A program made the translations under genes and the position numbers. This document shows positions 6,494 through 13,848 of a DNA stretch of 17,741 nt, piece by piece. Below the pieces are notes generated by a model. The model worked only from the letters and a program-made list of their open reading frames with translations. It was not told where the DNA came from and did not search any database. Origin of the DNA: Candidatus Omnitrophota bacterium (GTDB taxonomy: Bacteria; Omnitrophota; Koll11; Zapsychrales; Fredricksoniimonadaceae); NCBI GenBank assembly GCA_023247595.1, contig JAHFGF010000012.1:1-17741 (forward strand). Direction: 5' to 3'. How positions within the stretch are numbered: the first letter of the stretch is position 1; each line of letters opens with the position of its first letter.

Positions 6494-8146
6494 TTATTTC
6501 GCCCGAAGATTATCCGACGGCTTTAAAACATTAACCGCCTGCTCATTTTTTCCAATCGTCTTATAAGCATTTGCCAATCGTTCCCTTGTTATGACCAGGT
6601 CAGGATTGAGTTCAACCGCTTTGGTATAAACCTCAATGACCTTCGCCCATTGCCCGTCGCGTTCATAGATCTGTCCCAAAAAAATATAACTCGGAGCATT
6701 CCGGGGATTAAGGCTGACGGCGGTCAAAAAATACTCCTTGGCCCTATCATACTTTCCGGTCAAAAGGTTAAACACAGCCACAGAATGATAAATACTATAA
6801 TCACTGGCGTCTCCGATTCTCGCTTTCAAAAGAGCCTCTTGAGCCTCGTCGTATTTCTTTTGTTTGTAGTAAGCCCGGGAGAGAAATACATTCGCCTCAC
6901 GAAATCCAGGAGCGTTTTTTATATAGTACTTCGCGTAATTAACATCATCCGCGTATAAGGCGTTATAATTCCACCCCACCGCAATCCAGACAACCATCAG
7001 ACAAATAAAAACCGCCGCCGCGCTCCTCCGCCATCTTAAATAAATAAACTCAATCATCCATCCAATCAGTACAAAATAACCCATATAGGAGAAAAACAAC
7101 CAGTGCCCTTCAAATACCAGGCCTTGTTTAGGCAGAAGCAGTCCGCCGGCAAAAACTGGAATAAAACCAACAAACAATAATCCTATTGCCCAAATAATAA
7201 TCCCTTTATTGCTGTTCACCACTAAATAAAAAAACAATGCCACCAGTCCCGCCCCCACCAAAAGCCATCCTCCTATAAATTGATTCAGAAACGGCTCGCA
7301 CCAAGCAAGCACAATTCCCTGAAGGAAAAACATTTTACCAAGAGAAATAAAAAAAACTTTGACCAGAGTCGCTATGTAAACAATCGGGTCCACGCCTAAA
7401 CCGCCTAAACGGTTCACAAGGACATCTCCTCTGCCCAAAGCAATCGAACGCATCCAAAGATAAAGAACACTTATCAATATATAACCAAACAAAAATTTAT
7501 ATCCCCGCCTGGACTCTGCGGGTAAAAGGCACATCATGCTTAAGGCCATCGTCAATGGCAGAAAAATGGCAACCTCGTGGCATAACAATGACATGCCAAA
7601 TAAAACTAAACTTAAAACATATATGCTGTTTTTTCTCTCTCGGAGAAAAAGCAAAAAAGTATGCAGCGTTGCCAGCATCAGGCTAAACAAAAGTAAACAT
7701 TGCACACCACCCGGCTGATAATTGACCCACAGACCGTTACTAGGATGAAGACAAAAAAACACCGCGGCCATTGCAGATAATATCGGACGATTAGAAAGAA
7801 AAAGCAGAAAAATATAAAACTGAAATCCCACAATGGTAAAAATAAGAATGTTAACGCCATTGATAAGCGCCAGCTGCCCGTCAACCCACCTGAAAAGTTC
7901 GCAAGAAATTAAAAAAGTAATCGGCCTAAACCAATCCAGCCTAGGATTTAGTACCGGACCATCTTTACCGTCGATCAAAAAGGCAAATCTTACGCGGTTT
8001 GCGAATTCGGGGATCTCGGAACCTCGATAAATAGCCGGAAGGTCATACCTGAATTCATTGTGGAAGGCGTTGTGATAGGCTACCAGGTTCATAAAAAACA
8101 GAGCAAAAAAAAGAACCAGGTGATTAATTTTGATTTTATCGGACAT
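6494..8146 (-). CDS. TMTC-like membrane protein with C-terminal TPR repeats
   Basis: The 550-residue protein has two parts. Residues about 1-395 are a polytopic membrane domain with GT-C features. These are an early loop with HNEFRYDLPAIY, then RPITFL at 74-79 where related proteins have a YRPL-type motif, CHEVAIFLPL at 189-198, and EGHWLFFSYMGYF at 346-358. Residues about 415-543 form four TPR repeats with consensus Ala, Tyr and Pro positions (for example KYDRAKEYFLTAVSLNP at 465-481). The layout matches the TMTC/PMT-related proteins, which are thought or shown to glycosylate proteins, with the TPRs binding the substrate. AGGA eight or nine bases before the ATG supports the start. It is the last of four co-directional genes starting at slyD. 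Enzymatic activity is an inference. Confidence 0.75.
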   Translation of the reverse strand: MSDKIKINHLVLFFALFFMNLVAYHNAFHNEFRYDLPAIYRGSEIPEFANRVRFAFLIDGKDGPVLNPRLDWFRPITFLISCELFRWVDGQLALINGVNILIFTIVGFQFYIFLLFLSNRPILSAMAAVFFCLHPSNGLWVNYQPGGVQCLLLFSLMLATLHTFLLFLRERKNSIYVLSLVLFGMSLLCHEVAIFLPLTMALSMMCLLPAESRRGYKFLFGYILISVLYLWMRSIALGRGDVLVNRLGGLGVDPIVYIATLVKVFFISLGKMFFLQGIVLAWCEPFLNQFIGGWLLVGAGLVALFFYLVVNSNKGIIIWAIGLLFVGFIPVFAGGLLLPKQGLVFEGHWLFFSYMGYFVLIGWMIEFIYLRWRRSAAAVFICLMVVWIAVGWNYNALYADDVNYAKYYIKNAPGFREANVFLSRAYYKQKKYDEAQEALLKARIGDASDYSIYHSVAVFNLLTGKYDRAKEYFLTAVSLNPRNAPSYIFLGQIYERDGQWAKVIEVYTKAVELNPDLVITRERLANAYKTIGKNEQAVNVLKPSDNLRAK

Positions 8147-8219
8147 GCGGCTTTCCTTTAAAACAGTATGGATCCCAGGGCGGAATCATAAAAAGAAGTC
8201 CGCGGTCGTAGGAAGAATA

Positions 8220-8498
8220 TCACACGGATTTCTGAACAAACTGCCGTCCAGCGTCTGTTATTGTCACATCCTGCGAGGCCCAGTCAAAGGCCACCAAATT
8301 TTCCGCGACGAACGATTCCATCATTACAGAAAACCGCTGGTGCTGGATGAGATATTTTTTAAGGCTGTATTCATGCAAGGCGGACATGTTAAGCCTGCCG
8401 CCTTGCTCGTCTAAATGCGCGAGAACACCGCGGCGGGCGCGTTCAAAAAACTGTTTTTGTTTTTCAAGAGCTTCCGGGGATTGAGCGTTGGATTCCAT
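8220..8498 (-). CDS. Small winged-helix-like protein of unknown function
   Basis: The 92-residue protein is charged and helical at its N-terminus. Its end resembles the wing of a winged-helix fold (FVAENLVAFDW, then VTITDAGRQFV), which is common in small DNA-binding or archaeal-type regulators. No helix can be firmly identified as the recognition helix. Two in-frame ATGs lie six bases apart. AAAGGA is two bases before the first (8504) but eight before the second (8498), so the second was chosen. It sits 67 bases downstream of the CoA-binding gene and 73 upstream of the TPR protein. It could be a regulator, but nothing ties it to a target. Confidence 0.6.
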   Translation of the reverse strand: MESNAQSPEALEKQKQFFERARRGVLAHLDEQGGRLNMSALHEYSLKKYLIQHQRFSVMMESFVAENLVAFDWASQDVTITDAGRQFVQKSV

Positions 8499-8506
8499 AT
8501 CCATTG

Positions 8507-8512
8507 TCCTTT
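8507..8512 (-). promoter_or_regulatory. Shine-Dalgarno selecting the second ATG
   Basis: AAAGGA on the minus strand. Spacing to the ATG at 8498 is eight bases (good) and to the ATG at 8504 is two (too close), so it decides the start of the winged-helix-like gene. Confidence 0.6.
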
Positions 8513-8565
8513 GATTTCAGATTTTTTAATAACTACGACAGAAACCTAAAACAAATTTTACTAAG

Positions 8566-8925
8566 TTAAAATTGGCCGGCGCGTAACAACACCAGCGTAC
8601 AGGCGTTCTGGGTGACAATGCCTTTCGCGCGCGCCAGGGTTTCTAACTCGGGATTCTCAGCGCCGGGATTAAAAATAATGCGCCGCGGTTTTATCTGAAA
8701 AATATCATCGGCCAATTGGGTTGATATATCTCCGGCGACATATAAGGTCACGGTATCAACCGGCTGAGGCACGTCTTTAATGGAAGCAAAGACAGCCATC
8801 CCCTCCACCATTTTAAGACGCTGGTGAACCGGAAAAACGCTGTGGCCTTTTTCCTTGAGGAGCTTAACCGCCATGTTGGAATAGCGCTCCGGATTGTCCG
8901 ACGCGCCGATGACCGCGACGTTCAT
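8566..8925 (-). CDS. CoA-binding domain protein (YccU type)
   Basis: This is a single Rossmann-fold protein of 119 residues, the usual size of stand-alone CoA_binding_2 proteins. The first strand and nucleotide loop are VAVIGASDNPERYS. The middle contains the typical VFPVHQR and a PQPVDTVTLYV segment. FNPGAENPELETLARAKGI and NACTLVLL close the fold, all in the positions expected for the family. These proteins bind coenzyme A or acyl-CoA, and their cellular role is mostly unknown; some have been linked to redox or CoA-thiol protection. The gene follows slyD after a 111-base gap that holds an inverted repeat. Its ribosome binding site is weak (GGA upstream of the ATG). Confidence 0.88.
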   Translation of the reverse strand: MNVAVIGASDNPERYSNMAVKLLKEKGHSVFPVHQRLKMVEGMAVFASIKDVPQPVDTVTLYVAGDISTQLADDIFQIKPRRIIFNPGAENPELETLARAKGIVTQNACTLVLLRAGQF

Positions 8926-8944
8926 AGGTGTTCCGTTTGTTAAA

Positions 8945-9033
8945 GTGACCAGTGACCAGTGGCCTGTGGTCAGTTTTAAAAAAACAGAAATTGAAAGCTA
9001 CCTCTGACCACTGGCCTCTGAACCCTGACCACT
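8945..9033. repeat. Imperfect inverted repeat built from TGACCAG heptads
   Basis: The left arm at 8945-8974 reads as four seven-base units (GTGACCA, GTGACCA, GTGGCCT, GTGGTCA). The right arm at 9004-9033 is close to its reverse complement, sharing CTGACCAC-GGCC-CTG, and is separated by about 30 AT-rich bases. The two could fold into a long hairpin between slyD and the CoA-binding gene. It may be a dispersed intergenic element or an mRNA-processing hairpin. It lacks a following T-run on the minus strand, so it is not a plain terminator. Confidence 0.6.
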
Positions 9034-9036
9034 TAC

Positions 9037-9507
9037 TCAATGATGATGCCCGCCCTCGCCGTGAACATGGCCATGGGATACTTCTTCGGCAGAGGCTTCA
9101 CGGATGGTTGTGATCTCCACATCAAACGTCAAATCTTTTCCCGCCAAAGGATGATTACCGTCGAGGATGGCAAATTCATCGGCCAATTCAACGACCATGA
9201 CTTCCTGATAGGTTTCACCCTCGCCGGTGGCGAAGACATCGCCGACTTTAACTTCCGGCGTCGGCAGCTGACTTTTAGAAACTTTATAAACCAGGCTTTT
9301 ATTAAAGACCCCGTAGGCTTCCTGATGCGCCACGGTCACAACCTTTTTGTCTCCCGCTTGCATATCAATCAAAATCTTTTCCAAACCGGGAATAATTTGT
9401 CCCGAACCGGAAAGAAACGTCAATGGCTGCACCCCCCGCGAAGAATCCAGCGTTTTACCATTCTGGTCGGTTAACGTGTAATGAAATGAAATAACTTGAT
9501 GCGCCAT
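9037..9507 (-). CDS. slyD: SlyD-like FKBP-type peptidyl-prolyl isomerase
   Basis: This cytosolic prolyl isomerase and chaperone has 156 residues. The FKBP fold is split, at about 1-70 and 115-137. Key stretches are FHYTLTDQNGKTLDSS, LTFLSGSGQIIPGLEKIL at 29-46 and NHPLAGKDLTFDVEI at 118-132. Between them lies the insert-in-flap chaperone domain (about 70-115), as in SlyD. The tail (145-156) is rich in histidine (HGHVHGEGGHHH), matching the nickel-binding tails of SlyD, so a metallochaperone role is plausible. A strong promoter lies upstream with a leader of about 67 bases, and it heads a run of four co-directional genes. An AAAGG lies 11 bases before the ATG. Confidence 0.93.
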   Translation of the reverse strand: MAHQVISFHYTLTDQNGKTLDSSRGVQPLTFLSGSGQIIPGLEKILIDMQAGDKKVVTVAHQEAYGVFNKSLVYKVSKSQLPTPEVKVGDVFATGEGETYQEVMVVELADEFAILDGNHPLAGKDLTFDVEITTIREASAEEVSHGHVHGEGGHHH

Positions 9508-9580
9508 ATCAATTCCAACCTTTCTCTACATCTTTTTTAATAATAAAATCCTCACCGTCCGGCTTTGGATTGCAGGGCAT

Positions 9581-9609
9581 AATATATCATCGATTAATTA
9601 AATATTCAA
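9581..9609 (-). promoter_or_regulatory. Sigma-70-type promoter for slyD
   Basis: On the minus strand a -35 TTGAAT (9604-9609) is followed by a 17-base spacer and a -10 TATATT (9581-9586), preceded by TGA as an extended -10. Transcription should begin near 9574. This is the best promoter match in the window. Confidence 0.7.
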
Positions 9610-9615
9610 TCGCGC

Positions 9616-9645
9616 AAAAACCCGCCTCACCCTCGAATGGCGTGG
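9616..9645 (-). terminator. Intrinsic terminator after the lipoprotein gene
   Basis: Just past the stop at 9649, the minus strand forms CC(A)CGCC paired with GGCGGG across a 12-base loop, with a single bulged A, followed directly by TTTTT. It separates the lipoprotein transcript from the slyD promoter a few bases on. Confidence 0.55.
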
Positions 9646-9648
9646 TCA

Positions 9649-10239
9649 TCATTGAGGCATACTTTGCTGAAATTCGGGTTTGCGGATTAACCAATTTTCA
9701 GTGTCAGGCGAAAAGGCTTTGGGGTCGTGACGGTAGGCTTTTAAAAACTCAACCCATTCTTGGGATGAAGGGGTAAATAAAACATCGGTGAATTCGCCAT
9801 CTTTCGTATAACGCAATTTAATTCTGCCGGATTGAACTTCTTGGGACAGCCAGTCGTAATCAAGTTCAATAAAGGTCATTTTATCGGCTTCGGGTTTAAG
9901 AAGTCCGATCAAATGCACCGGAGGCAATTCGCCAACCAAATCCGCCTTTAATTTTCCATCATCGGGGAAGACATCAATAAACAAACTGTCTTCCACCATG
10001 AAAAACGTTATTTTTGCATCTAAGGGATTACCCTCTTTATCAAAAATGGTGAGCTTACCGGCCGAAAGGATAATCTGTGAATTGGCTTGAGGGTTGAAGC
10101 GGTCATCAAAATCCCATCGACCGTATAATTCCGGTTTCTGCACGACTAGATCAGGCGTATAAAACGGTTCAATGGAGCCGACCACGCAGCCGCTTAACGC
10201 CCAACAACAAAACATAAGCATCATTAAATATTTTTTCAT
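9649..10239 (-). CDS. Lipoprotein of unknown function
   Basis: The 196-residue protein begins with a lipoprotein signal. It has a Lys-Lys start, a hydrophobic run, and the lipobox LSGC at residues 15-18, so Cys18 would be lipidated. Val at the +2 position gives no inner-membrane retention signal of the Asp type, so an outer-membrane location is likely if a Lol system exists. The mature part is acidic and looks beta-rich. It opens with FYTPDLVVQKPELYGRWDF and contains VHLIGLLKPEADKMTFIELDYDWL; the GRW-F element recalls lipocalin-like stress lipoproteins, but I do not recognise the family. It follows the ACT-domain gene by 56 bases, probably as its co-transcribed partner, and ends at an intrinsic terminator. 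Confidence 0.75.
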   Translation of the reverse strand: MKKYLMMLMFCCWALSGCVVGSIEPFYTPDLVVQKPELYGRWDFDDRFNPQANSQIILSAGKLTIFDKEGNPLDAKITFFMVEDSLFIDVFPDDGKLKADLVGELPPVHLIGLLKPEADKMTFIELDYDWLSQEVQSGRIKLRYTKDGEFTDVLFTPSSQEWVEFLKAYRHDPKAFSPDTENWLIRKPEFQQSMPQ

Positions 10240-10295
10240 TTAACGAAAATCTTTTGCGCAGAAACCGAGAAACAGCAATAGCTCTAAGCCATTTG

Positions 10296-10709
10296 TTATT
10301 TCAGTTTGATTTTTAAGGCCTGCAGGATCTTTTTCGGATTTTCTTCAGACACAAAGACAATCCGGCTGGTTTTGCCCATTTTGTCAACGCTTCCGTAAAT
10401 TAATTTAAGCCCAACTCCGGCGGCGGAGATTTTTTCCGTAATCGAATGCAGAGCGCCCGGCGCGTTATCAACCGAAACAAGAACAATATCTTCTTCCGAA
10501 ACATCATAGCCTTTTTCTTTTAACAAACGTTTCGCGTGCAGATTATTTTCCGTGACAAGAGTGACCACGCACTTCCCGTCGACCGCGTAGGCGCAGATGG
10601 CCACCATGTTGATTTTATAGGAAGAAATTAAACTGGTAATTTGCGCCAGCGTTCCGACATCGTTTCCGACCTTCACAATGAGCTGTTTATTCAATGCACC
10701 CTTAATCAT
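10296..10709 (-). CDS. Tandem ACT-domain protein
   Basis: The 137-residue protein is made of two ACT domains, about 1-70 and 72-137, with no catalytic domain. The first reads KQLIVKVGNDVGTLAQITSL and then KINMVAICAYAVDGKCVVTLVT. The second reads DIVLVSVDNAPGALHSITEKI, then VGLKLIYGSV and RIVFVS. ACT domains bind small ligands, often amino acids, and regulate enzymes or transcription; stand-alone double-ACT proteins are known but mostly uncharacterised. The start at 10709 was chosen because AAGGAG stands six bases upstream. An in-frame ATG at 10736 has no ribosome binding site and would add nine poorly conserved-looking residues. A promoter lies at 10760-10788. No amino-acid biosynthesis gene is nearby, so the ligand is unknown. 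Confidence 0.85.
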   Translation of the reverse strand: MIKGALNKQLIVKVGNDVGTLAQITSLISSYKINMVAICAYAVDGKCVVTLVTENNLHAKRLLKEKGYDVSEEDIVLVSVDNAPGALHSITEKISAAGVGLKLIYGSVDKMGKTSRIVFVSEENPKKILQALKIKLK

Positions 10710-10715
10710 CACACT

Positions 10716-10721
10716 CTCCTT
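10716..10721 (-). promoter_or_regulatory. Strong Shine-Dalgarno fixing the ACT gene start
   Basis: AAGGAG on the minus strand with a six-base spacer to the ATG at 10709. It rules against the upstream ATG at 10736. Confidence 0.75.
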
Positions 10722-10759
10722 ATTAACGCGAATCATCTTAATGACAATTAGCCGTATAC

Positions 10760-10788
10760 CTTATATACAAGCTTCTTAAACAATTCAA
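10760..10788 (-). promoter_or_regulatory. Promoter for the ACT/lipoprotein pair
   Basis: On the minus strand TTGAAT (10783-10788) is followed by a 17-base spacer and TATAAG (10760-10765). Transcription would start near 10753, giving a leader of about 44 bases that contains the Shine-Dalgarno. Confidence 0.55.
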
Positions 10789-10795
10789 TTATGCC

Positions 10796-10824
10796 TTGTG
10801 AAGCATAATATTTCAAAGTAAAAT
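10796..10824 (+). promoter_or_regulatory. Promoter for the amidase gene
   Basis: TTGTGA (10796-10801), a 17-base spacer, then TAAAAT (10819-10824). The predicted start near 10831 leaves a leader of only about 17 bases without a clear Shine-Dalgarno. It is divergent from the ACT gene promoter. Confidence 0.5.
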
Positions 10825-10847
10825 AAAACAAATTTTGAAAACAACCG

Positions 10848-11609
10848 ATGAATAGACGTCTTTTTTACTACATATGCGTGGTTCTGGCCTCGATGTATTT
10901 GGCGGCCTGCTCCTCTGTCCCGACGAAAACGGTTGCCATGCCTCCGCTTCCAAGCGGCCTTCCAGGCCCGCGCATGGACACCATCCATACCGTAGGTCCC
11001 GGAGAAACTTTATGGCGCATCGGCAAGATGTATGACGTATCGGTCGATGATCTCATCAAATCCAATCAGCTTTCAAATCCTCAAGCCTTAAGAATGGGCC
11101 AGCAGATCAAGGTTCCGAATGCCGCTCAGCTCAAACCTGTCGTAACCCTCTATCCTTCGGAAAAATGGAAATACATCATCATTCACCACAGCGGAACCGA
11201 AGACGGTTCAGCCCTTCAATTTCACCGCTGGCACTTGAATAAAGGATGGGATAAAGGCGTGGGTTATCATTTTGTCATCGACCGCAATCAAAGCAGTAAA
11301 CAGGACGGTGAGATTGAATCGACCCCGCGGTGGATCAAACAGGAAGACGGGGCTCACTGCAAAGCCAGTGATATGAACACCCGCGCCATTGGAATTTGCC
11401 TGGTAGGAAATTTCGATGAAGAAAGAATTTCAAGAAAGCAGATGGAATCTCTTGTGTTTCTGGTTAACAAACTCCGACGCCACTATAAAATCCCAATCAA
11501 TCGCATCATGGGCCACGGCGAAGTTCCCGAAGCCAGCACCCACTGCCCCGGCCGAAATTTTCCATGGAAAGAATTTCTGGATAAACTGCAGAACGCCCCT
11601 CAGGAATAA
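10848..11609 (+). CDS. LysM-containing N-acetylmuramoyl-L-alanine amidase lipoprotein
   Basis: This is a 253-residue cell-envelope enzyme. The lipobox LAAC places the lipidated cysteine at residue 21. A LysM domain at about 45-90 (HTVGPGETLWRIGKMYDVSV, ending in MGQQIKVP) would hold it on peptidoglycan. An Amidase_2/PGRP-type zinc amidase follows at about 107-245 and cleaves the bond between N-acetylmuramic acid and L-alanine. Expected zinc ligands are His113 (IIIHHSGT), His223 (MGHGEV) and Cys233 (THCPGR); the conserved Tyr is at 140 (GYHFVI). All are present, so it should be active. It could recycle or remodel peptidoglycan in the periplasm. It is a single plus-strand gene; no Shine-Dalgarno is obvious. 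I saw no clear terminator in the 62 bases before the convergent gene. Confidence 0.92.
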   Translation: MNRRLFYYICVVLASMYLAACSSVPTKTVAMPPLPSGLPGPRMDTIHTVGPGETLWRIGKMYDVSVDDLIKSNQLSNPQALRMGQQIKVPNAAQLKPVVTLYPSEKWKYIIIHHSGTEDGSALQFHRWHLNKGWDKGVGYHFVIDRNQSSKQDGEIESTPRWIKQEDGAHCKASDMNTRAIGICLVGNFDEERISRKQMESLVFLVNKLRRHYKIPINRIMGHGEVPEASTHCPGRNFPWKEFLDKLQNAPQE

Positions 11610-11671
11610 ATCCTTGGCCTAGCTTCTCGTTCACTTATACAATCCGAAATTATTTTTTAATGAAGCCCGAA

Positions 11672-12127
11672 TTATATCTTCATCATAATGGGCGGTTCAA
11701 TCACACGTTTGTGCTCTTTAAACCTTACCCATTGGACACTCATGGCCTGGGTACGCGACGGGCATTGGTCCGCCATCATACGGAAGGTTAATACATCGTC
11801 GACGATTCGGTAGGAATACGCCCCCTGCTGGCCGCAGTCAAAAACGAAATCTCCTCCAACATCATTCATAATGACCCAGTCTTGAGAAAGACGGTATTCG
11901 CCCCAAATATCCTTTTGACCGTCGCCGTCAAAATCCAAATGGTATGTCCCGTCTTTTAAGAAAATTAATTTTTGCGGACCATTGGCAGGATCTTTAAATT
12001 TCCATACGCCTCTTATTTGACCGCCTGTCAATGCCCCAAACTCTTTAGCAAAACTGTTGTTGGCCGTCATGGCAAACATCAAAGTCAGCGCGCACATCAA
12101 AACATATTGGAATGATTTTTTCATCAT
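11672..12127 (-). CDS. Small secreted protein with EF-hand-like calcium loop
   Basis: The 151-residue protein starts with a signal peptide, with probable cleavage after Ala27 (NNSFA/KEF). The mature chain of about 124 residues is beta-rich and begins with a GVWKF element like those of lipocalin-type lipid or stress proteins. Residues 65-73 (DFDGDGQKD) match DxDxDGxxD exactly, the calcium-binding loop of EF-hand and dockerin-like proteins. Cys98 and Cys122 could form a disulfide, which fits an exported protein. I do not recognise the family. A very strong Shine-Dalgarno (GGGGGAGG) lies three bases before the first ATG and six before the second; either Met may be used. It lies 51 bases after mgtE on the same strand and may be read through from that operon. 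Confidence 0.75.
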   Translation of the reverse strand: MMKKSFQYVLMCALTLMFAMTANNSFAKEFGALTGGQIRGVWKFKDPANGPQKLIFLKDGTYHLDFDGDGQKDIWGEYRLSQDWVIMNDVGGDFVFDCGQQGAYSYRIVDDVLTFRMMADQCPSRTQAMSVQWVRFKEHKRVIEPPIMMKI

Positions 12128-12178
12128 CGTCCTCCCCCTAAATAAAAATTTCTTTTTGAATTATTCTATTCTAACCTA

Positions 12179-13546
12179 TCAGCTGATGAATGGTAGCATT
12201 TGTTTCGCAAAAAATAAGGCAAAGAAAAATCCGCACATATCTGTTACGGTCGTCAGTATCGGGCTTGATGCGAGGGCTGGGTCCATCTTAATCCATTTCA
12301 AAGACAAAGGAATAACACCGCCGAGGCATACTGAAACCACCGTGTTGACAGCCAGCGCACCGCCGACCACTAAGCCAAAATAAATATTTCCTTTCCAAAG
12401 CGCGGCAATAATTCCCAATAAACAGCCAAGAACCAATCCATTGATGACTCCCATCCACATTTCTTTAATAAATACCCGCGCGAATTCATAAGGTTTCAAC
12501 AAACCCAAAGCCAATTCTCTAATACTGACCGCGACCGCCTGATTGCCCGAACATCCGCTCATATCAGAAATGATCGGCAAAAACACAGCCAGCGCGATGA
12601 CTGACGATAATGTTTCCTGATAAGCCGCAATCACGCTTGCGGAAATTAAATTAAGAACAATGTTTAACGAAAGCCAAGAAAGCCTCCGACGGGAACGCTC
12701 CATGGTAGGCATGGACCTGAGCTCTTCCCCGCCTATGATACCGCTGGCTTTCAGATAGGACTCATTTCCCTTTTGGGCCGCGGCTGCCAACACTTCATCG
12801 CGCCGAATGACGCCCAGCAAAAATTTATCTCTGCGGATAACCGGCATACCGATAAATGAACTATCCTCAAAAACCCGGATTAATTCCTCCAATGGCGTGT
12901 CCACAAAAACAGATGACGGATTGTTCAACATAATCTCATGCACCGGTCTCTGACGTCCGGTCATCGGCAAATCTCTCATGCGCAGCACGCCGCGCAGGTG
13001 CCCCTGATCCGAAATGACATAAGTGTACTGCACATGATAATCAGAATAAACATTGGCGTTGCGCTGCAAATCATCCATCACTTCACCGACCGTCATTCCT
13101 TCACGGAAGGCCACATACTCAAGGTTCATAATCCCGCCGGCGCTGTCTTCGGGATACTGAAGCAATTCGCGCATCTTGCGCGCGTCATCCGCCGGAAGAT
13201 CATCCAAAATAGCTTCAACGCCCTGGTCATTAACGTCGGAAAGAATATCTGCCTGTTCTTCGCTGGGAAGTTCGGCGACAATCTGCGCGGCCTCATGAGG
13301 GGTCATGTTTTCAATTAAATCAGCGGCCTGTTGGTCAGGCAAATCTTGAAGGACATCAGCGGCATCGGTGGGATTAAGAAGAATCAGCAGCCGTTTTCGC
13401 CTCTTGGCATTAAGACGGCTTACCGCGCGCGCGGTTTCTGAAGGAGAAATACCGTCGAGCAAAGAATTGATGCCTTGGACGTTTCCCAAATCAATCAATT
13501 CCTGCAGACGTATCCAGGGGTATGGATTATGAATTTGCCCGGTCAT
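12179..13546 (-). CDS. mgtE: MgtE-family magnesium channel/transporter
   Basis: The 455-residue inner-membrane Mg2+ channel shows all standard parts in order. The N-terminal MgtE_N helical domain (about 25-130) has repeating DAADVLQDLP and EEQADILSDV units. The two CBS domains (about 140-265) include YVISDQGHLRGVLRMRDL and VIRRDKFLLGVIRRDEV. The membrane domain (about 288-455) contains the pore motif MSGCSGNQAVAVSIRE at 329-344 and DPALASSPILTTVTD at 422-436, whose Asp436 matches the pore aspartate of known MgtE proteins. In characterised members, Mg2+ binding to the cytosolic domains closes the channel. The gene starts seven bases after the GYD gene stop and has no Shine-Dalgarno of its own, so it is likely translationally coupled. 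It is the last of a four-gene cluster. No Mg2+ riboswitch is visible upstream. Confidence 0.95.
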   Translation of the reverse strand: MTGQIHNPYPWIRLQELIDLGNVQGINSLLDGISPSETARAVSRLNAKRRKRLLILLNPTDAADVLQDLPDQQAADLIENMTPHEAAQIVAELPSEEQADILSDVNDQGVEAILDDLPADDARKMRELLQYPEDSAGGIMNLEYVAFREGMTVGEVMDDLQRNANVYSDYHVQYTYVISDQGHLRGVLRMRDLPMTGRQRPVHEIMLNNPSSVFVDTPLEELIRVFEDSSFIGMPVIRRDKFLLGVIRRDEVLAAAAQKGNESYLKASGIIGGEELRSMPTMERSRRRLSWLSLNIVLNLISASVIAAYQETLSSVIALAVFLPIISDMSGCSGNQAVAVSIRELALGLLKPYEFARVFIKEMWMGVINGLVLGCLLGIIAALWKGNIYFGLVVGGALAVNTVVSVCLGGVIPLSLKWIKMDPALASSPILTTVTDMCGFFFALFFAKQMLPFIS

Positions 13547-13553
13547 GAAAATA

Positions 13554-13838
13554 TCAGACTTCGGAAATCAATTTGTCAAAAGCGCCAATTGAAATTGCCG
13601 GAACCGTTGTAAAAGTGATTCCGGTTAATGCCATTAAACCGGTTGAAACCTTTACAACTTCATCAATGCCGGGGAGTTCAACAACCAGCAATAAATCATG
13701 GTCTCCGATTAGGGCATACATCGCTTTTACTTTGCCGCGGAAACGGCCGATCAAATGCTCTGCTTTACGCGTGCGGGTCGCGCTTGCGTTTTTCAAGGCG
13801 TTGGCTGAATATTTACCGAATAATAAATACGTATTCAT
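13554..13838 (-). CDS. GYD-domain protein
   Basis: The 94-residue protein has the size and pattern of single-domain GYD proteins, a ferredoxin-like fold. It opens with MNTYLLFGKYSANALKNASA, has GKVKAMYALIGDHDLLLVVELP in the middle where the family has its G-x-[YH]-D element (here GDHD), and ends with TGITFTTVPAISIGAFDKLI. The function of the family is not established; it is related in fold to dimeric alpha-beta barrel and Lrp-ligand-domain proteins, so a small-ligand sensing role is possible. AAAGGG five or six bases before the ATG supports the start. It is packed between the DUF475 and mgtE genes with gaps of 10 and 7 bases, which suggests joint expression. Confidence 0.88.
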   Translation of the reverse strand: MNTYLLFGKYSANALKNASATRTRKAEHLIGRFRGKVKAMYALIGDHDLLLVVELPGIDEVVKVSTGLMALTGITFTTVPAISIGAFDKLISEV

Positions 13839-13848
13839 AACTGCCCTT

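Noticed and set aside
9040..9474. 144-residue ORF antisense to slyD
   Set aside because: It is a shadow of slyD, and its start translates the His-rich tail codons backwards.
11610..11671. Possible shared terminator between the convergent amidase and secreted-protein genes
   Set aside because: There are A- and T-rich runs and a direct repeat (ATAATTCGG/ATAATTTCGG on the minus strand), but no stable hairpin before a T-run.
12938..13318. 126-residue ORF antisense to mgtE
   Set aside because: It is the opposite strand of the MgtE N-terminal and CBS domains, with no signs of coding of its own.
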